Assembly: GCF_031760065.1 (NCBI RefSeq)
Contig: NZ_CP134500.1
Span: 2,418,001 to 2,482,000, forward strand
Direction: 5' to 3'
DNA from: Streptomyces durocortorensis
GTDB lineage: Bacteria; Actinomycetota; Actinomycetes; Streptomycetales; Streptomycetaceae
DNA: 64,000 nucleotides
The position numbers and the translations under genes were made by a program. Position 1 is the stretch's first letter. The number at the start of each line of letters is the position of its first letter. Shown here in pieces: positions 54,712 to 63,191 of the stretch. Below the pieces are notes generated by a model, which was given only the letters and a program-made list of their open reading frames with translations, ran no database searches and was not told where the DNA came from.

Positions 54712-55185
54712 ATGGCGATCGATCATCTGGACGGGCGGCTCATCGTGCTCCTGGCACGCGAACCGCGGATCGGTGTCCTCGAAGCCTCCCGGCGGCTCGG
54801 GGTGGCGCGCGGGACCGTGCAGGCGCGGCTGGACCGCCTTCAGTCGAATGGCGTCATCCGGGGTTTCGGCCCGGACGTCGATCCGGCGGCACTCGGCTAT
54901 CCGGTCACCGCGTTCGCCACGCTGGAGATCAAGCAGGGCCAAGGGGCCGACGTACGGGCCCATTTGGGCGGGGTGCCGGAGGTGCTGGAGCTGCACACCA
55001 CCACCGGCCACGGAGACATGCTGTGCCGGCTCGTCGCCCGCTCCAACGCCGATCTTCAGCGGGTGATCGACCGGGTTGTCGGATTTGATGGCATTGTCCG
55101 GGCCTCCACGGCCATCGTCATGGAGAACCCGGTTCCGCTGCGGATCATCCCGCTGGTGGAACAGGCGGCCGAGGACACCGACTGA
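54712..55185 (+). CDS. Lrp/AsnC-family regulator
   Basis: This 157-residue regulator has an N-terminal winged helix-turn-helix (LDGRLIVLLAREPRIGVLEA, then RLGVARGTVQARLDRLQ) and a C-terminal RAM domain with the conserved turn region TTTGHGDMLCRLVA. The binding of an amino acid or aromatic acid to the RAM domain is the family rule. It lies back to back with hpd, so control of tyrosine breakdown is likely; the ligand could be tyrosine or 4-hydroxyphenylpyruvate (inference). Confidence 0.92.
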   Translation: MAIDHLDGRLIVLLAREPRIGVLEASRRLGVARGTVQARLDRLQSNGVIRGFGPDVDPAALGYPVTAFATLEIKQGQGADVRAHLGGVPEVLELHTTTGHGDMLCRLVARSNADLQRVIDRVVGFDGIVRASTAIVMENPVPLRIIPLVEQAAEDTD

Positions 55186-55223
55186 GCCGAGGGCCGAGGG
55201 CCGAGGACCGACTGAGCCGAGGG
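55178..55223. repeat. Direct repeat spanning the lrp stop codon
   Basis: CCGACTGAGCCGAGGG occurs at 55178-55193 and 55208-55223 with GGCCGAG copies in between; the first copy contains the lrp stop. It is a recent slippage-type duplication in the 46-base gap before the ABC operon. Confidence 0.85.
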
Positions 55224-55231
55224 AGTGCCGT

Positions 55232-55879
55232 GTGAGTTTCTGGGAGTATCTGAACACCCGCCACCAGCAGCTCCTGACGGACGCGTTCCAGCACGTCAGC
55301 GCGGTCTTCCAGTGCATGGTCATCGCCACCGTGCTGGGCGTGCTCATCGGGGTGGTGAGCTACCGCAGCGGCTGGGGCGGCTCGCTCGCCATCACCTCCA
55401 CGGCGACGGTCCTCACCATCCCCTCCCTCGCCGCGATCGGTCTGCTGATCCCGCTGGTGGGTCTCGGCGTCGCGCCGACCGTGATCACCCTGACCCTGTA
55501 CGGACTGCTGCCGATCGTCCGCAACTCCGTCGTCGGGCTGCGGGGCGTCGACCCCTCGCTGGTCGACGCGGCGACGGGCATCGGGATGTCCCGGCTGGCC
55601 CGGCTCTGCCGGGTGGAGCTGCCGCTCGCCTGGCCCCCGATCCTGACCGGCATCCGGGTTTCCACCCAGATGCTGATGGGCATCGCCGCCATCGCCGCGT
55701 ACGCCTCCGGGCCCGGCCTCGGCAACGAGATCTTCCGGGGCATCGCCTCGCTGGGCAGCGCCAACGCGATCAACCAGGTCCTCGCGGGCACGCTGGGCAT
55801 CGTCGTGCTCGCCCTGCTCTTCGACGCCGCGTACGTCCTGCTGGGGCGGCTGACCATCCCGAGGGGAATCCGTGCCTGA
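55232..55879 (+). CDS. Osmoprotectant ABC transporter permease (OpuCB-like)
   Basis: This 215-residue permease with five to six helices is of the glycine betaine/carnitine/choline transporter type. The EAA-like loop is VDAATGIGMSRLARLCRVELPLAWP (cited in part: GIGMSRLARLC). GTG 55232 follows GAGGGAG. It is first in a four-gene operon of permease, ATPase, permease and binding protein, all overlapping. Confidence 0.92.
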   Translation: MSFWEYLNTRHQQLLTDAFQHVSAVFQCMVIATVLGVLIGVVSYRSGWGGSLAITSTATVLTIPSLAAIGLLIPLVGLGVAPTVITLTLYGLLPIVRNSVVGLRGVDPSLVDAATGIGMSRLARLCRVELPLAWPPILTGIRVSTQMLMGIAAIAAYASGPGLGNEIFRGIASLGSANAINQVLAGTLGIVVLALLFDAAYVLLGRLTIPRGIRA

Positions 55880-57143
55880 GACCGAGACCGATCCCGCTGT
55901 CACGACCGCGGACGGGGCCGCCGCCACCTCCGGGGCCACCATCCATCTGGAGAACCTGACCAAGAGGTACCCGGGCAACCCGAATCCGGCCGTCGACAAC
56001 GTCTCCATGGACATCAGGGCGGGCGAGACCGTGGTCTTCGTCGGCCCGTCCGGCTGCGGGAAGTCCACAACGCTGAAGATGATCAACCGGCTGATCGAGC
56101 CGTCCTCGGGCCGGATCAGGATCGGCGACGAGGACGTCACCGACATCGACCCGGTGAAGCTGCGCCGCAAGATCGGGTACGCCATCCAGTCCTCGGGCCT
56201 CTTCCCGCACATGACGGTCGCGGACAACATCGCCCTGGTCCCGAAGATGGTCGGCTGGTCGAAGTCCCGGGTGAAGAACCGGGTGGAGGAGATGCTCGAC
56301 CTGGTGGGCCTGGACCCGCGCGAGTACCACGGCCGCTATCCGCGCCAGCTCTCCGGCGGGCAGCAGCAGCGCGTGGGCGTGGCGCGGGCGCTGGCCGCCG
56401 ATCCGCCGGTGCTGCTGATGGACGAGCCGTTCGGGGCGGTCGACCCGATCACCCGCGACCACCTCCAGGACGAGCTGATCCGGCTCCAGCACGAGTTGCA
56501 CAAGACGATCGTGTTCGTCACCCACGACTTCGACGAGGCGATCAAGCTCGGTGACCGGATCGCGGTACTGCGGGAGCGGTCGCACATCGCACAGTTCGAC
56601 ACCCCCGAGGCGATCCTGACGAACCCGACGGACGACTTCGTCTCCGGCTTCGTCGGCGCGGGCGCGGCCCTCAAGCGCCTCAACCTCACCCGCGTACGGG
56701 ACGTGGGCATCGCGGACTTCCCGACGGTGACGGTCGAGGACCCGCTCCAGACGATCTTCAACAAGCTGCGCAACGGCCCGCACAACGAGCTGCTGATGCT
56801 GGACCGCAGGAACCGCCCGTACAAGTGGCTGCGGCGGGGCGATCTGATGCGGGCGCGCGGTTCGCTGGCGCGGGCCGGGCAGCTGGTGCACGACACGGTG
56901 ACCCGGGACGCCACGCTGCACGACGCACTTGAGGCGGTGCTGACCGACAGCGGGGGGCGGGTCGCGGTGACCGGGCGGCGCGGCGAGTTCATCGGGGTCG
57001 TCGACATGAAGACGCTGATGGACAACGTGCAGGAGCTGCTGGAGGCCGACCGGCTGACCGCCATGGAGCACCAGCACGAGCTGGAAGAGCTGCGCGTCCA
57101 CCAGACGGAGCAGGAGCTGGAGGGGGGTGGCGGCGGAGTATGA
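55872..57143 (+). CDS. Osmoprotectant ABC transporter ATPase with CBS-like C-terminus (OpuCA-like)
   Basis: This 423-residue ATPase has Walker A GPSGCGKST, signature LSGGQQQRVG, Walker B VLLMDEPFGAVD and switch His in FVTHDFDEA. The region after about residue 270 carries a CBS-domain pair, which senses ionic strength in OpuA-type transporters. The GTG start overlaps the upstream gene by 8 bases; the stop overlaps the next ATG (ATGA). A Gly/Glu-rich C-terminus ends it. Confidence 0.93.
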   Translation: MPETETDPAVTTADGAAATSGATIHLENLTKRYPGNPNPAVDNVSMDIRAGETVVFVGPSGCGKSTTLKMINRLIEPSSGRIRIGDEDVTDIDPVKLRRKIGYAIQSSGLFPHMTVADNIALVPKMVGWSKSRVKNRVEEMLDLVGLDPREYHGRYPRQLSGGQQQRVGVARALAADPPVLLMDEPFGAVDPITRDHLQDELIRLQHELHKTIVFVTHDFDEAIKLGDRIAVLRERSHIAQFDTPEAILTNPTDDFVSGFVGAGAALKRLNLTRVRDVGIADFPTVTVEDPLQTIFNKLRNGPHNELLMLDRRNRPYKWLRRGDLMRARGSLARAGQLVHDTVTRDATLHDALEAVLTDSGGRVAVTGRRGEFIGVVDMKTLMDNVQELLEADRLTAMEHQHELEELRVHQTEQELEGGGGGV

Positions 57144-58009
57144 GCCCCAGTCAGCCCTCCGGCTCCGGCAAGGGCCCGGCCGCCCCCACCCGGCCGCCGG
57201 GCGAGCACGACGTCAAGGGCCACGCGTTCCACGACGAGGAGAGCGACCCCTCCCCCGCCCCGGCCGCGCCCGCGCGCCGGATCACCTGGCGGAAACTGGC
57301 GATGATGCCGGTGGTGCTGGCGGTCATCCTGGTCGTCACCTACGTATGGATCACCAACATCCACCTGGACTCGATCGCGGAGAACTCGCTCTCCGGCGGC
57401 AATGTGCAGCTGCGCTGGTGGCAGCACGTACGGCTGACGGCGATCTCCACGTTCTGGGTGCTGATCATCGCGATCCCGCTGGGCATCGCGCTGACCCGGC
57501 GGCGGCTGCGGAAGGCCGCCCCGGCGTTCACGGCGCTGGCCAACATCGGGCAGGCGACCCCGGCGATCGGTCTGCTGGCGCTGCTGGTGATCTGGCTGGG
57601 CATCGGCCCGCGCACCGCGATCATCGGCATCGTGATCTACGCGGTGCTGCCGGTGCTCTCCAACACGGTGGCCGGTCTGCGGGCGATCGAGCCGAACATG
57701 ATCGAGGCGGCGCGCGGGATGGGGATGTCCGGCCGGGGCGTCCTGATGAAGGTGGAACTCCCGCTCGCGGTGCCCCTGATCCTGGCGGGAGTACGTACGG
57801 CCCTGGTCCTGAACGTGGGCACGGCGACGCTGGCGACGTTCGGCGGGGGCGGCGGGCTGGGTGATCTGATCACCTCGGGCATCCAGACGCAGCGGATGCC
57901 GGTGCTGATCATCGGCTCGGTGCTGACCGTGGTGCTGGCGCTCCTGGTGGACTGGCTGGCCTCACTGGCCGAACTGGCGCTGACGCCGCGCGGGCTGGAG
58001 GAGCGGTGA
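57140..58009 (+). CDS. Osmoprotectant ABC transporter permease (OpuCD-like)
   Basis: This 289-residue second permease of the osmoprotectant system has a polar N-terminal tail of about 55 residues and about six helices. The conserved loop near GMGMSGRGVLMKVELP marks the ATPase contact. It overlaps both neighbours by 4 bases. It pairs with the permease at 55232 to form the heterodimeric channel. Confidence 0.92.
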   Translation: MSPSQPSGSGKGPAAPTRPPGEHDVKGHAFHDEESDPSPAPAAPARRITWRKLAMMPVVLAVILVVTYVWITNIHLDSIAENSLSGGNVQLRWWQHVRLTAISTFWVLIIAIPLGIALTRRRLRKAAPAFTALANIGQATPAIGLLALLVIWLGIGPRTAIIGIVIYAVLPVLSNTVAGLRAIEPNMIEAARGMGMSGRGVLMKVELPLAVPLILAGVRTALVLNVGTATLATFGGGGGLGDLITSGIQTQRMPVLIIGSVLTVVLALLVDWLASLAELALTPRGLEER

Positions 58010-58986
58010 GGAAGGCGACGTACGGTATCCGGGTCCTGGCGGCCGCGTCCTTGGTGCTGCTGGTGGGCGGCTGCGGGCTGAAGAGCGGTTCGCCGATGGT
58101 GGACGACGTGTCGCCGGGGTCGGTCGGCCGGGGCGAGCCGCTCAAGGGCGCGACGCTGACGGTGACCTCGAAGAACTTCAGCGAGAACATCATCCTCGGC
58201 CAGATGACCGGCCTGGTGTTCAAAGCGGCCGGGGCGGAGGTCCTGGACCGGACGAACCTGCCGGGCTCGATCAGCGCCCGCGAGGCCATCATCAACGGCG
58301 ACGCCGACGCGCAGTGGGACTACACCGGCACCGGCTGGATCACGTTCCTGGGCCACGCGGACCCCATCGACGACCCGCAGGAGCAGTACGAGGCGGTACG
58401 GGACGAGGACCGGGGCAATGGGGTCGTGTGGCTGCCGCCCGCCCCGCTGGACAACACGTACGCGCTGGCCATCAGCAAGGAGAACAACGCCCGGTACCGG
58501 CTGAGGACCCTCTCGGACGTGGCCGCTCTGGCGAAGAAGGACCCGGGCGCGGTGACGATCTGCGTGGAGAACGAGTTCGCCTCACGCGACGACGGGCTGC
58601 CCGGCATGGAGAAGGCGTACGGAATGAGGATCCCGGCGGCCAACATCCAGAAGATGGACGCCGGGATCATCTACACCCAGGTCTCCGAGTCCGACTCCTG
58701 CCTGCTGGGCGAGGTGTTCACCACCGACGGCCGGATCAAGGCGATGGACCTGGACGTCCTGGAGGACGACCGGCACTTCTTCCCCAACTACAACGCGTCC
58801 CCGGTCATCCACGAGGCCACCTTCGAGAAGTACCCGGTGATCGCGGAGCTGCTGGACCCGCTGGCCCGGAAGCTGACGACCGAGGTCGCGCAGACGCTGA
58901 ACGCGAAGGTGGACGTGGACGGGGAGGACCCGCACGAGGTCGCGAAGGAGTGGCTGGTGGAGGAGGGGTTCATCGAGGAGGGGTGA
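58006..58986 (+). CDS. Osmoprotectant ABC transporter binding lipoprotein (OpuCC-like)
   Basis: This 326-residue solute-binding lipoprotein starts at GTG (overlap GTGA) and has lipobox VGGC at about residues 20-23. The mature part begins with LTVTSKNFSENIILGQM, diagnostic of the OpuAC/OpuCC fold, which binds quaternary amines through a box of aromatic side chains. Likely ligands are glycine betaine, choline, carnitine or ectoine; residues for specificity cannot be assigned by eye. Confidence 0.93.
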   Translation: MRKATYGIRVLAAASLVLLVGGCGLKSGSPMVDDVSPGSVGRGEPLKGATLTVTSKNFSENIILGQMTGLVFKAAGAEVLDRTNLPGSISAREAIINGDADAQWDYTGTGWITFLGHADPIDDPQEQYEAVRDEDRGNGVVWLPPAPLDNTYALAISKENNARYRLRTLSDVAALAKKDPGAVTICVENEFASRDDGLPGMEKAYGMRIPAANIQKMDAGIIYTQVSESDSCLLGEVFTTDGRIKAMDLDVLEDDRHFFPNYNASPVIHEATFEKYPVIAELLDPLARKLTTEVAQTLNAKVDVDGEDPHEVAKEWLVEEGFIEEG

Positions 58987-59029
58987 GCCGCATGGCGTGA
59001 GTTGCCTGAGGCGCCTTGCCCGAGGCACG

Positions 59030-59098
59030 TTACAAAGACTTCGTTGCAAAGATCTGTTGCAAAAAACCCTTGCAAAGCAAGCTTTGCAACTCTACAGT
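59030..59098 (+). promoter_or_regulatory. ArsR promoter with TTGCAAA iterons and palindrome
   Basis: TTACAAA at 59030 and TTGCAAA at 59044, 59057 and 59070 form direct repeats at 13-14-base spacing. The last joins an inverted copy to make the perfect palindrome TTGCAAAGC-AA-GCTTTGCAA (59070-59089). The same TTGCAA serves as a -35 box 17 bases from TACAGT (59093-59098), which ends six bases before the ATG of the arsR-like gene. Autoregulation is likely. Confidence 0.8.
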
Positions 59099-59104
59099 CG
59101 CGGC

Positions 59105-59698
59105 ATGGCAGAGAACGAGAACGGCGTCGCCCACAAGCTCCACACCGTCGACGCCCGCACCCTGCGCGCGATCGCGCACCCGCTGCGGATTCGCCTGCTC
59201 AACGCGCTGCGCGAGTTCGGCCCGGCGACCGCCTCCAAGCTGGGCGAGCGACTGGGCGAGTCGAGCGGCGCGACCAGCTACCACCTGCGTCAGCTGGCGG
59301 AGAGCGGCCTGGTCGAGGACGCTCCGGAGCTCGGCAAGGGCCGCGAGCGCTGGTGGCGGGCGGTCCACGACGGCTCGACCTTCGACAGCGCGGACTTCCG
59401 GACGCACGCCGACCCGGAGGTGCGCGGAGCCATCGACGTCGTACTGCACGAGACGGCCACCACCCACGCCCAGGAGCTCAACACCTGGCTGGGCACGATG
59501 GGCGACTGGCCGGAGGAGTGGCAGCGCAGCTGGGACATGAGCGACTTCAAGGTCCGCCTCACCCCGGAACTGGCAAGGGAGATGGCCGAGAAGATGCACG
59601 AGCTCGTGCAGAGCTACCGGGACCGCGTCCCGGAGGGCACCGAGGGATCGGCTGTCGTCCGCACTCACCTGCACGCCTTCCCGCGCCCCTCCGAATGA
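59105..59698 (+). CDS. ArsR-family regulator (HTH_20 type)
   Basis: This 197-residue winged-helix regulator reads TLRAIAHPLRIRLLNALREF, then LGERLGESSGATSYHLRQLA as the recognition helix. A C-terminal domain of about 100 residues (WWRAVHDGSTFD and beyond) replaces the metal sites of classical ArsR proteins; no Cys is present, so it probably senses an organic ligand. The -10 box is six bases before the ATG and no ribosome site exists, so the message is leaderless. The MFS gene downstream is its likely target. Confidence 0.9.
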   Translation: MAENENGVAHKLHTVDARTLRAIAHPLRIRLLNALREFGPATASKLGERLGESSGATSYHLRQLAESGLVEDAPELGKGRERWWRAVHDGSTFDSADFRTHADPEVRGAIDVVLHETATTHAQELNTWLGTMGDWPEEWQRSWDMSDFKVRLTPELAREMAEKMHELVQSYRDRVPEGTEGSAVVRTHLHAFPRPSE

Positions 59699-59739
59699 GC
59701 ACCCCACCCCAACACCCGACGGACCGAAGGGAATTACTC

Positions 59740-59943
59740 ATGCACTCCGACATCCACCACGTCCTGCACGCCACCCGGGCGGTCGAACTCCACACAGAGG
59801 CAGCGAAGTTCGACTCCGGGGCGGCGGATTTCCAGATCCCCCGCATGGGCCTCCGCAGCCGGATCGGCTGGACCCTGGTCGAGGTGGGCTTGCGGCTGAC
59901 GACCCGGAGCACCCCTCCGGCCGCCGCATTCCGCACGGCGTAA
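59740..59943 (+). CDS. Small protein between arsR-like and MFS genes
   Basis: This 67-residue protein reads MHSDIHHVLHATRAVELHTEA, shown here only as MHSDIHHVLHATRAVELH, and has an amphipathic helix, a short hydrophobic stretch (IGWTLVEVGLRL) and a Ser/Thr/Pro tail. GAAGGGA lies 8 bases before the ATG. It is only 41 bases after the arsR-like stop and 25 bases before the MFS start, so it is part of the same operon. No family is recognised. Confidence 0.7.
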   Translation: MHSDIHHVLHATRAVELHTEAAKFDSGAADFQIPRMGLRSRIGWTLVEVGLRLTTRSTPPAAAFRTA

Positions 59944-59968
59944 CACCGGACTCGGGGGAGGTACGACC

Positions 59969-61291
59969 ATGGGGCACCGCGCCCCGCTCGCCGCCACGCT
60001 CGCGGCCAACTCCATTTCCACCGCCGGGACTTCGCTCACCCTGATCGGGGTGCCGTGGTTCGTCCTGGAGACCACCGGCAGTGCGGGCCGGGCGGGTGTC
60101 GTCGCCTTCTGCGCGACCCTGCCGATCGTCCTCGCCGCGCTCGTCGGCGGACCGGTCATCGACCGGATCGGCCGCCGCCGGATCGCCATCGCCTCCGACG
60201 TCGTCTGCGCGTCGGCCATCGCGGCGATCCCGCTGCTGCACTTCGCCGACGCCCTCGACTTCTGGCTGCTGTGCGCGCTGATGGCGCTCAACGGGTTCGC
60301 CCACACCCCGGGCAACACCGCGCGCTACGTCATGATCCCCGACCTCGCCGAGCACGCGGGAACCACGCTCCCCCGGGCCGCCAGCCTCTTCGACGCGGTG
60401 TCGCGCGGGGCGCGGATGGTCGGCGCGGCCCTGGCGGGCGTCCTCATCGCCTTCGTCGGCGCGGAGACGGTCCTCCTGCTGGACGCGGCGACGTTCGCCC
60501 TGTCCGCCCTGCTGATCTCCGTCGGCGTACGGGGTGTCCGCGCGGCCGAACCGCGCACGGCCGAGACGCCCGTCTCGCTGCGCGCGTACGGCACCGAGCT
60601 CCGCGAGGGGTATGCCCACGTGCTGGGCGACCGGCTGCTGCTGGCGATCGTGGTCATGGTGATGTTCATGAACGGCACGGACCAGGGATGGCACGCGGTC
60701 CTTCTCCCCGTGCACGCCGGGACCGAGCTGGGCGGGGCACGGGACATCGGGCTGCTGACCGCACTGTTCGGGGCGGGCGGGCTGACGGGGGCCCTGCTGT
60801 ACGGGGCGGTGGGGCACCGCTTCCCGCGGCGGGCGGTGTTCACGGTGTGCGTGATCCTGTGCGGTGTGCCGAGGTTCCTGGTCGCCGCGGTGACCGGGAC
60901 GACACCGCCGCTGGCGGTGACCATGCTGCTCGGCGGTATCGCGGGCGGCGTGCTGAACCCGATCCTGACGACGGTGCTCTACGAACGCGTACCCGACCGG
61001 CTGCGGAGCCGGGTCTCGGGGGCGCTGACCGCGGGCTGCGAGTTCGCCATGCCGGTGGGCGGTCTCGTGGCCGGGTTGCTGGTGGAGGGCGCGGGCGCGA
61101 CGGGGGCGCTGCTGGCGATGGGCGGGGTGTACCTGCTGGCCACGCTGAGCCCGCTGGTGTTCCCGTCCTGGCGGACGCTGGACGACCCGCCGCTGGTGAA
61201 GGCCGGAGGGACCGGCGCGGCCGACGGGGTCGGCAGCGGGATCGGCGGGGTCAGCAGCTCGGAACCTTCCCGCCCTTCTCCAGCGCCTTGA
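59969..61291 (+). CDS. MFS transporter (MFS_3/EntS-like)
   Basis: This 440-residue, 12-helix transporter reads LAANSISTAGTSLTLIGVPW at helix 1 and has motif A-like VIDRIGRRRIA. The family includes enterobactin exporter EntS and macrolide exporter-like proteins. It lies in the ArsR-controlled unit, so export of the compound sensed by the ArsR-type protein is likely. Its last 41 bases overlap the convergent S16 protease gene. Confidence 0.9.
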   Translation: MGHRAPLAATLAANSISTAGTSLTLIGVPWFVLETTGSAGRAGVVAFCATLPIVLAALVGGPVIDRIGRRRIAIASDVVCASAIAAIPLLHFADALDFWLLCALMALNGFAHTPGNTARYVMIPDLAEHAGTTLPRAASLFDAVSRGARMVGAALAGVLIAFVGAETVLLLDAATFALSALLISVGVRGVRAAEPRTAETPVSLRAYGTELREGYAHVLGDRLLLAIVVMVMFMNGTDQGWHAVLLPVHAGTELGGARDIGLLTALFGAGGLTGALLYGAVGHRFPRRAVFTVCVILCGVPRFLVAAVTGTTPPLAVTMLLGGIAGGVLNPILTTVLYERVPDRLRSRVSGALTAGCEFAMPVGGLVAGLLVEGAGATGALLAMGGVYLLATLSPLVFPSWRTLDDPPLVKAGGTGAADGVGSGIGGVSSSEPSRPSPAP

Positions 61292-62039
61292 GCGAGTCCA
61301 CCGCGCCGCCCAGCGTCGTGACGGGGATCAGCCGCAGCCCCTCGGGCCGCTCCGCCTCCGCCTCCCGGCACTCGGCCTTCGGCACGAGAAAGACGGTCGC
61401 CCCGTCGCGGTGGGCGCCCTGCGTCTTCATGGACACCCCGCCGACCGCGCCGACCTTGCCGTCCGCGCTGATCGTCCCCGTACCGGCGATGGTCCGGCCG
61501 CCGGTCAGATCGCCGCCGGAGCCGTCACCGACGAGCTTGTCGATGATGCCGAGGGAGAGCAAGAGACCGGCGCTCGGACCACCGATGTCACCGAGGTCGA
61601 CGTCGACCCGCATCGACCCGGGCTCGCGGTCCAGGTAGTTCAGGGCGGCGTCGACGGCGACGTTCTGCGACTCCTTCATGTCGTTCAGATTGTGCTGCTC
61701 GATCTCCTTCTCGGAGCCGCCGGTGGGGTAGACGGAGTCCCGGGGCATGACCGCCCGGTCCGTACGGAACCAGCCATCGATCACCGAGCCGATGCGGACG
61801 TCCGCCTTCGGCCCGGTGGCGAGGATCGTGGTCATCCGCAGCTGCCCCTCGGTGGCCCGGGTCTCCGCGCCGGTGATGGTGATCACCGGTCGGCCGCCGT
61901 CCTCGCCGAGCACGTCCGCGGTCACGCCGGCCCGCGCCAGGGTGAACGGGAGCGGCGCGAGGGCCGCCGTACCGAACAGGGCGAGGACGGGCAGCGCGCA
62001 GAGAGCGAGCGCGCGGAGGCGCGAGAGACGAGTGAGCAC
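61251..62039 (-). CDS. Membrane-anchored S16 (Lon-type) serine protease without PDZ domain
   Basis: This 262-residue protein has an N-terminal signal anchor (about 8-35), a short beta region and the proteolytic domain of Lon. The Ser-Lys dyad is Ser156 in DIGGPSAGLLLSLG and Lys205 in GVSMKTQGAHRDG. YlbL-type relatives, about 340 residues long, carry a PDZ domain before the protease; here the spacer is too short for one. It presumably acts outside the membrane on unfolded or surface proteins. It overlaps the convergent MFS gene. Confidence 0.88.
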   Translation of the reverse strand: MLTRLSRLRALALCALPVLALFGTAALAPLPFTLARAGVTADVLGEDGGRPVITITGAETRATEGQLRMTTILATGPKADVRIGSVIDGWFRTDRAVMPRDSVYPTGGSEKEIEQHNLNDMKESQNVAVDAALNYLDREPGSMRVDVDLGDIGGPSAGLLLSLGIIDKLVGDGSGGDLTGGRTIAGTGTISADGKVGAVGGVSMKTQGAHRDGATVFLVPKAECREAEAERPEGLRLIPVTTLGGAVDSLKALEKGGKVPSC

Positions 62040-62106
62040 GCACCCAATCTAACCGGCGCGCCCTGGCGGAAACGCGCCAGGCGTACGTCTCCCCGTCGAC
62101 CCGGCC

Positions 62107-62751
62107 CTAACGCAGCGCGTCGGCCACTTCCCGGGCGGCGTCGAGCACGCGGGGTCCGACACGTTCCGGTACGGCGTCGGCGAGCATGACCACGCCGACG
62201 CTGCCCTCCACGCCCGAGACCCCGATCAGGGGCGCGGCAGCCCCGCTGGCGCCGGCTTCTAGTTCGCCGTGGGTGAGAGTGTAGCCGGGGTGGCCGGAAT
62301 CCGTCGTCTGCCGGGCGGACAGGATGGCCCGGCCCGCCGCGCCCCGGTCCAGCGGGTGACGGAATCCGGCCCGGTAGGCCACGTGGTAGTCGGTCCAGGT
62401 GGGCTCGACGACGGCGACCGCGAGGGCGTCGCTGCCGTCGACGAGGGTGAGGTGGGCGGTGGCCCCTATGTCCTCGGCCAGGGAGCGCAGCGCGGGGAGC
62501 GCGGCCTCCCGGACGAGCGGGTGCACCTGTCGGCCGAGCCGCAGCACACCGAGGCCGACCCGGGCGCGGCCGCCCAGGTCGCGGCGTACCAGGGCGTGCT
62601 GCTCCAGGGTGGCGAGCAGACGGTAGACGACGGTCCGGTTGACACCGAGTTTGTTGGACAACTCGGTGACGGTCAGTCCGTGATCGGTGTCGGCGAGCAG
62701 TTTGAGGACGCGCAGTCCTCGGTCGAGCGTCTGGGAAGTCTCCGCTGTCAC
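62107..62751 (-). CDS. IclR-family regulator
   Basis: This 214-residue regulator has an N-terminal IclR winged helix (TLDRGLRVLKLLADTDHGLT, then LSNKLGVNRTVVYRLLATLE) and a GAF-like effector domain (AHLTLVDGSDALAVAVVE, then GSVGVVMLAD). It is shorter than the usual 250 residues; the C-terminal helix is abbreviated. GAGGAGAGGG precedes the GTG start. No target operon adjoins, so its regulon is unknown. Confidence 0.9.
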   Translation of the reverse strand: MTAETSQTLDRGLRVLKLLADTDHGLTVTELSNKLGVNRTVVYRLLATLEQHALVRRDLGGRARVGLGVLRLGRQVHPLVREAALPALRSLAEDIGATAHLTLVDGSDALAVAVVEPTWTDYHVAYRAGFRHPLDRGAAGRAILSARQTTDSGHPGYTLTHGELEAGASGAAAPLIGVSGVEGSVGVVMLADAVPERVGPRVLDAAREVADALR

Positions 62752-63033
62752 GACGCCCTCTCCTCTTCGGGGTGAGCGACGACGGCCGGCTCCGGGGGTT
62801 GCGACGCCGGTCCCAGCGGCAACGCACGGAGAGGCCGCCGGTCTGGCAAGGCACCGGCTGCGCTCCGCGGCGGCGTTGCCACGGGGCGTTCATATGGCGG
62901 GGACAGTAGCGAGCCGGTCCGCTCAGCGGAAGTCCTCGTCCAGAATCCGGTCTCCGGATACGGGGCCCCGGTACCGCCCGCGCATAAGCACCGGTCAGCG
63001 GGACGGCGTCCGGAAAGCGAACATCTACGCGCG
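62752..63033. other. Leader/spacer upstream of iclR-like gene
   Basis: No coding sequence is visible in these 282 bases apart from arginine-rich open frames. The region is the 5' side of the iclR-like gene and lies between it and the small ORF at 63034. Nothing else stands out. Confidence 0.5.
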
Positions 63034-63108
63034 TTAACGTGTCACGACACCGATGCGACACGGCCACCCACGCAGGTGAACCAGCGTTAACAGCACGTCA
63101 ACGGCCAC
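63034..63108 (-). CDS. Possible short upstream ORF
   Basis: A 24-codon ORF (GTG start, TAA stop) encodes VLLTLVHLRGWPCRIGVV with flanking residues. Its amino acid composition is not that of a random frame in GC-rich DNA, and it lies between a strong terminator and the iclR-like gene, where a promoter is expected. No good ribosome site is seen. It could be a leader peptide or chance. Confidence 0.35.
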   Translation of the reverse strand: MAVDVLLTLVHLRGWPCRIGVVTR

Positions 63109-63133
63109 GGCAGAAATTTCCCGCGAACGCACT

Positions 63134-63168
63134 CGGCCCGTACGGAGAGTGCCTCTCCGTACGGGCCG
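63134..63168 (-). terminator. Terminator after helicase gene
   Basis: A perfect 16-base stem (63134-63149 with 63153-63168) with a 3-base loop lies 24 bases past the helicase stop. Confidence 0.9.
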
Positions 63169-63191
63169 ACGCGGTGCCGGCCGGGGGCCCG

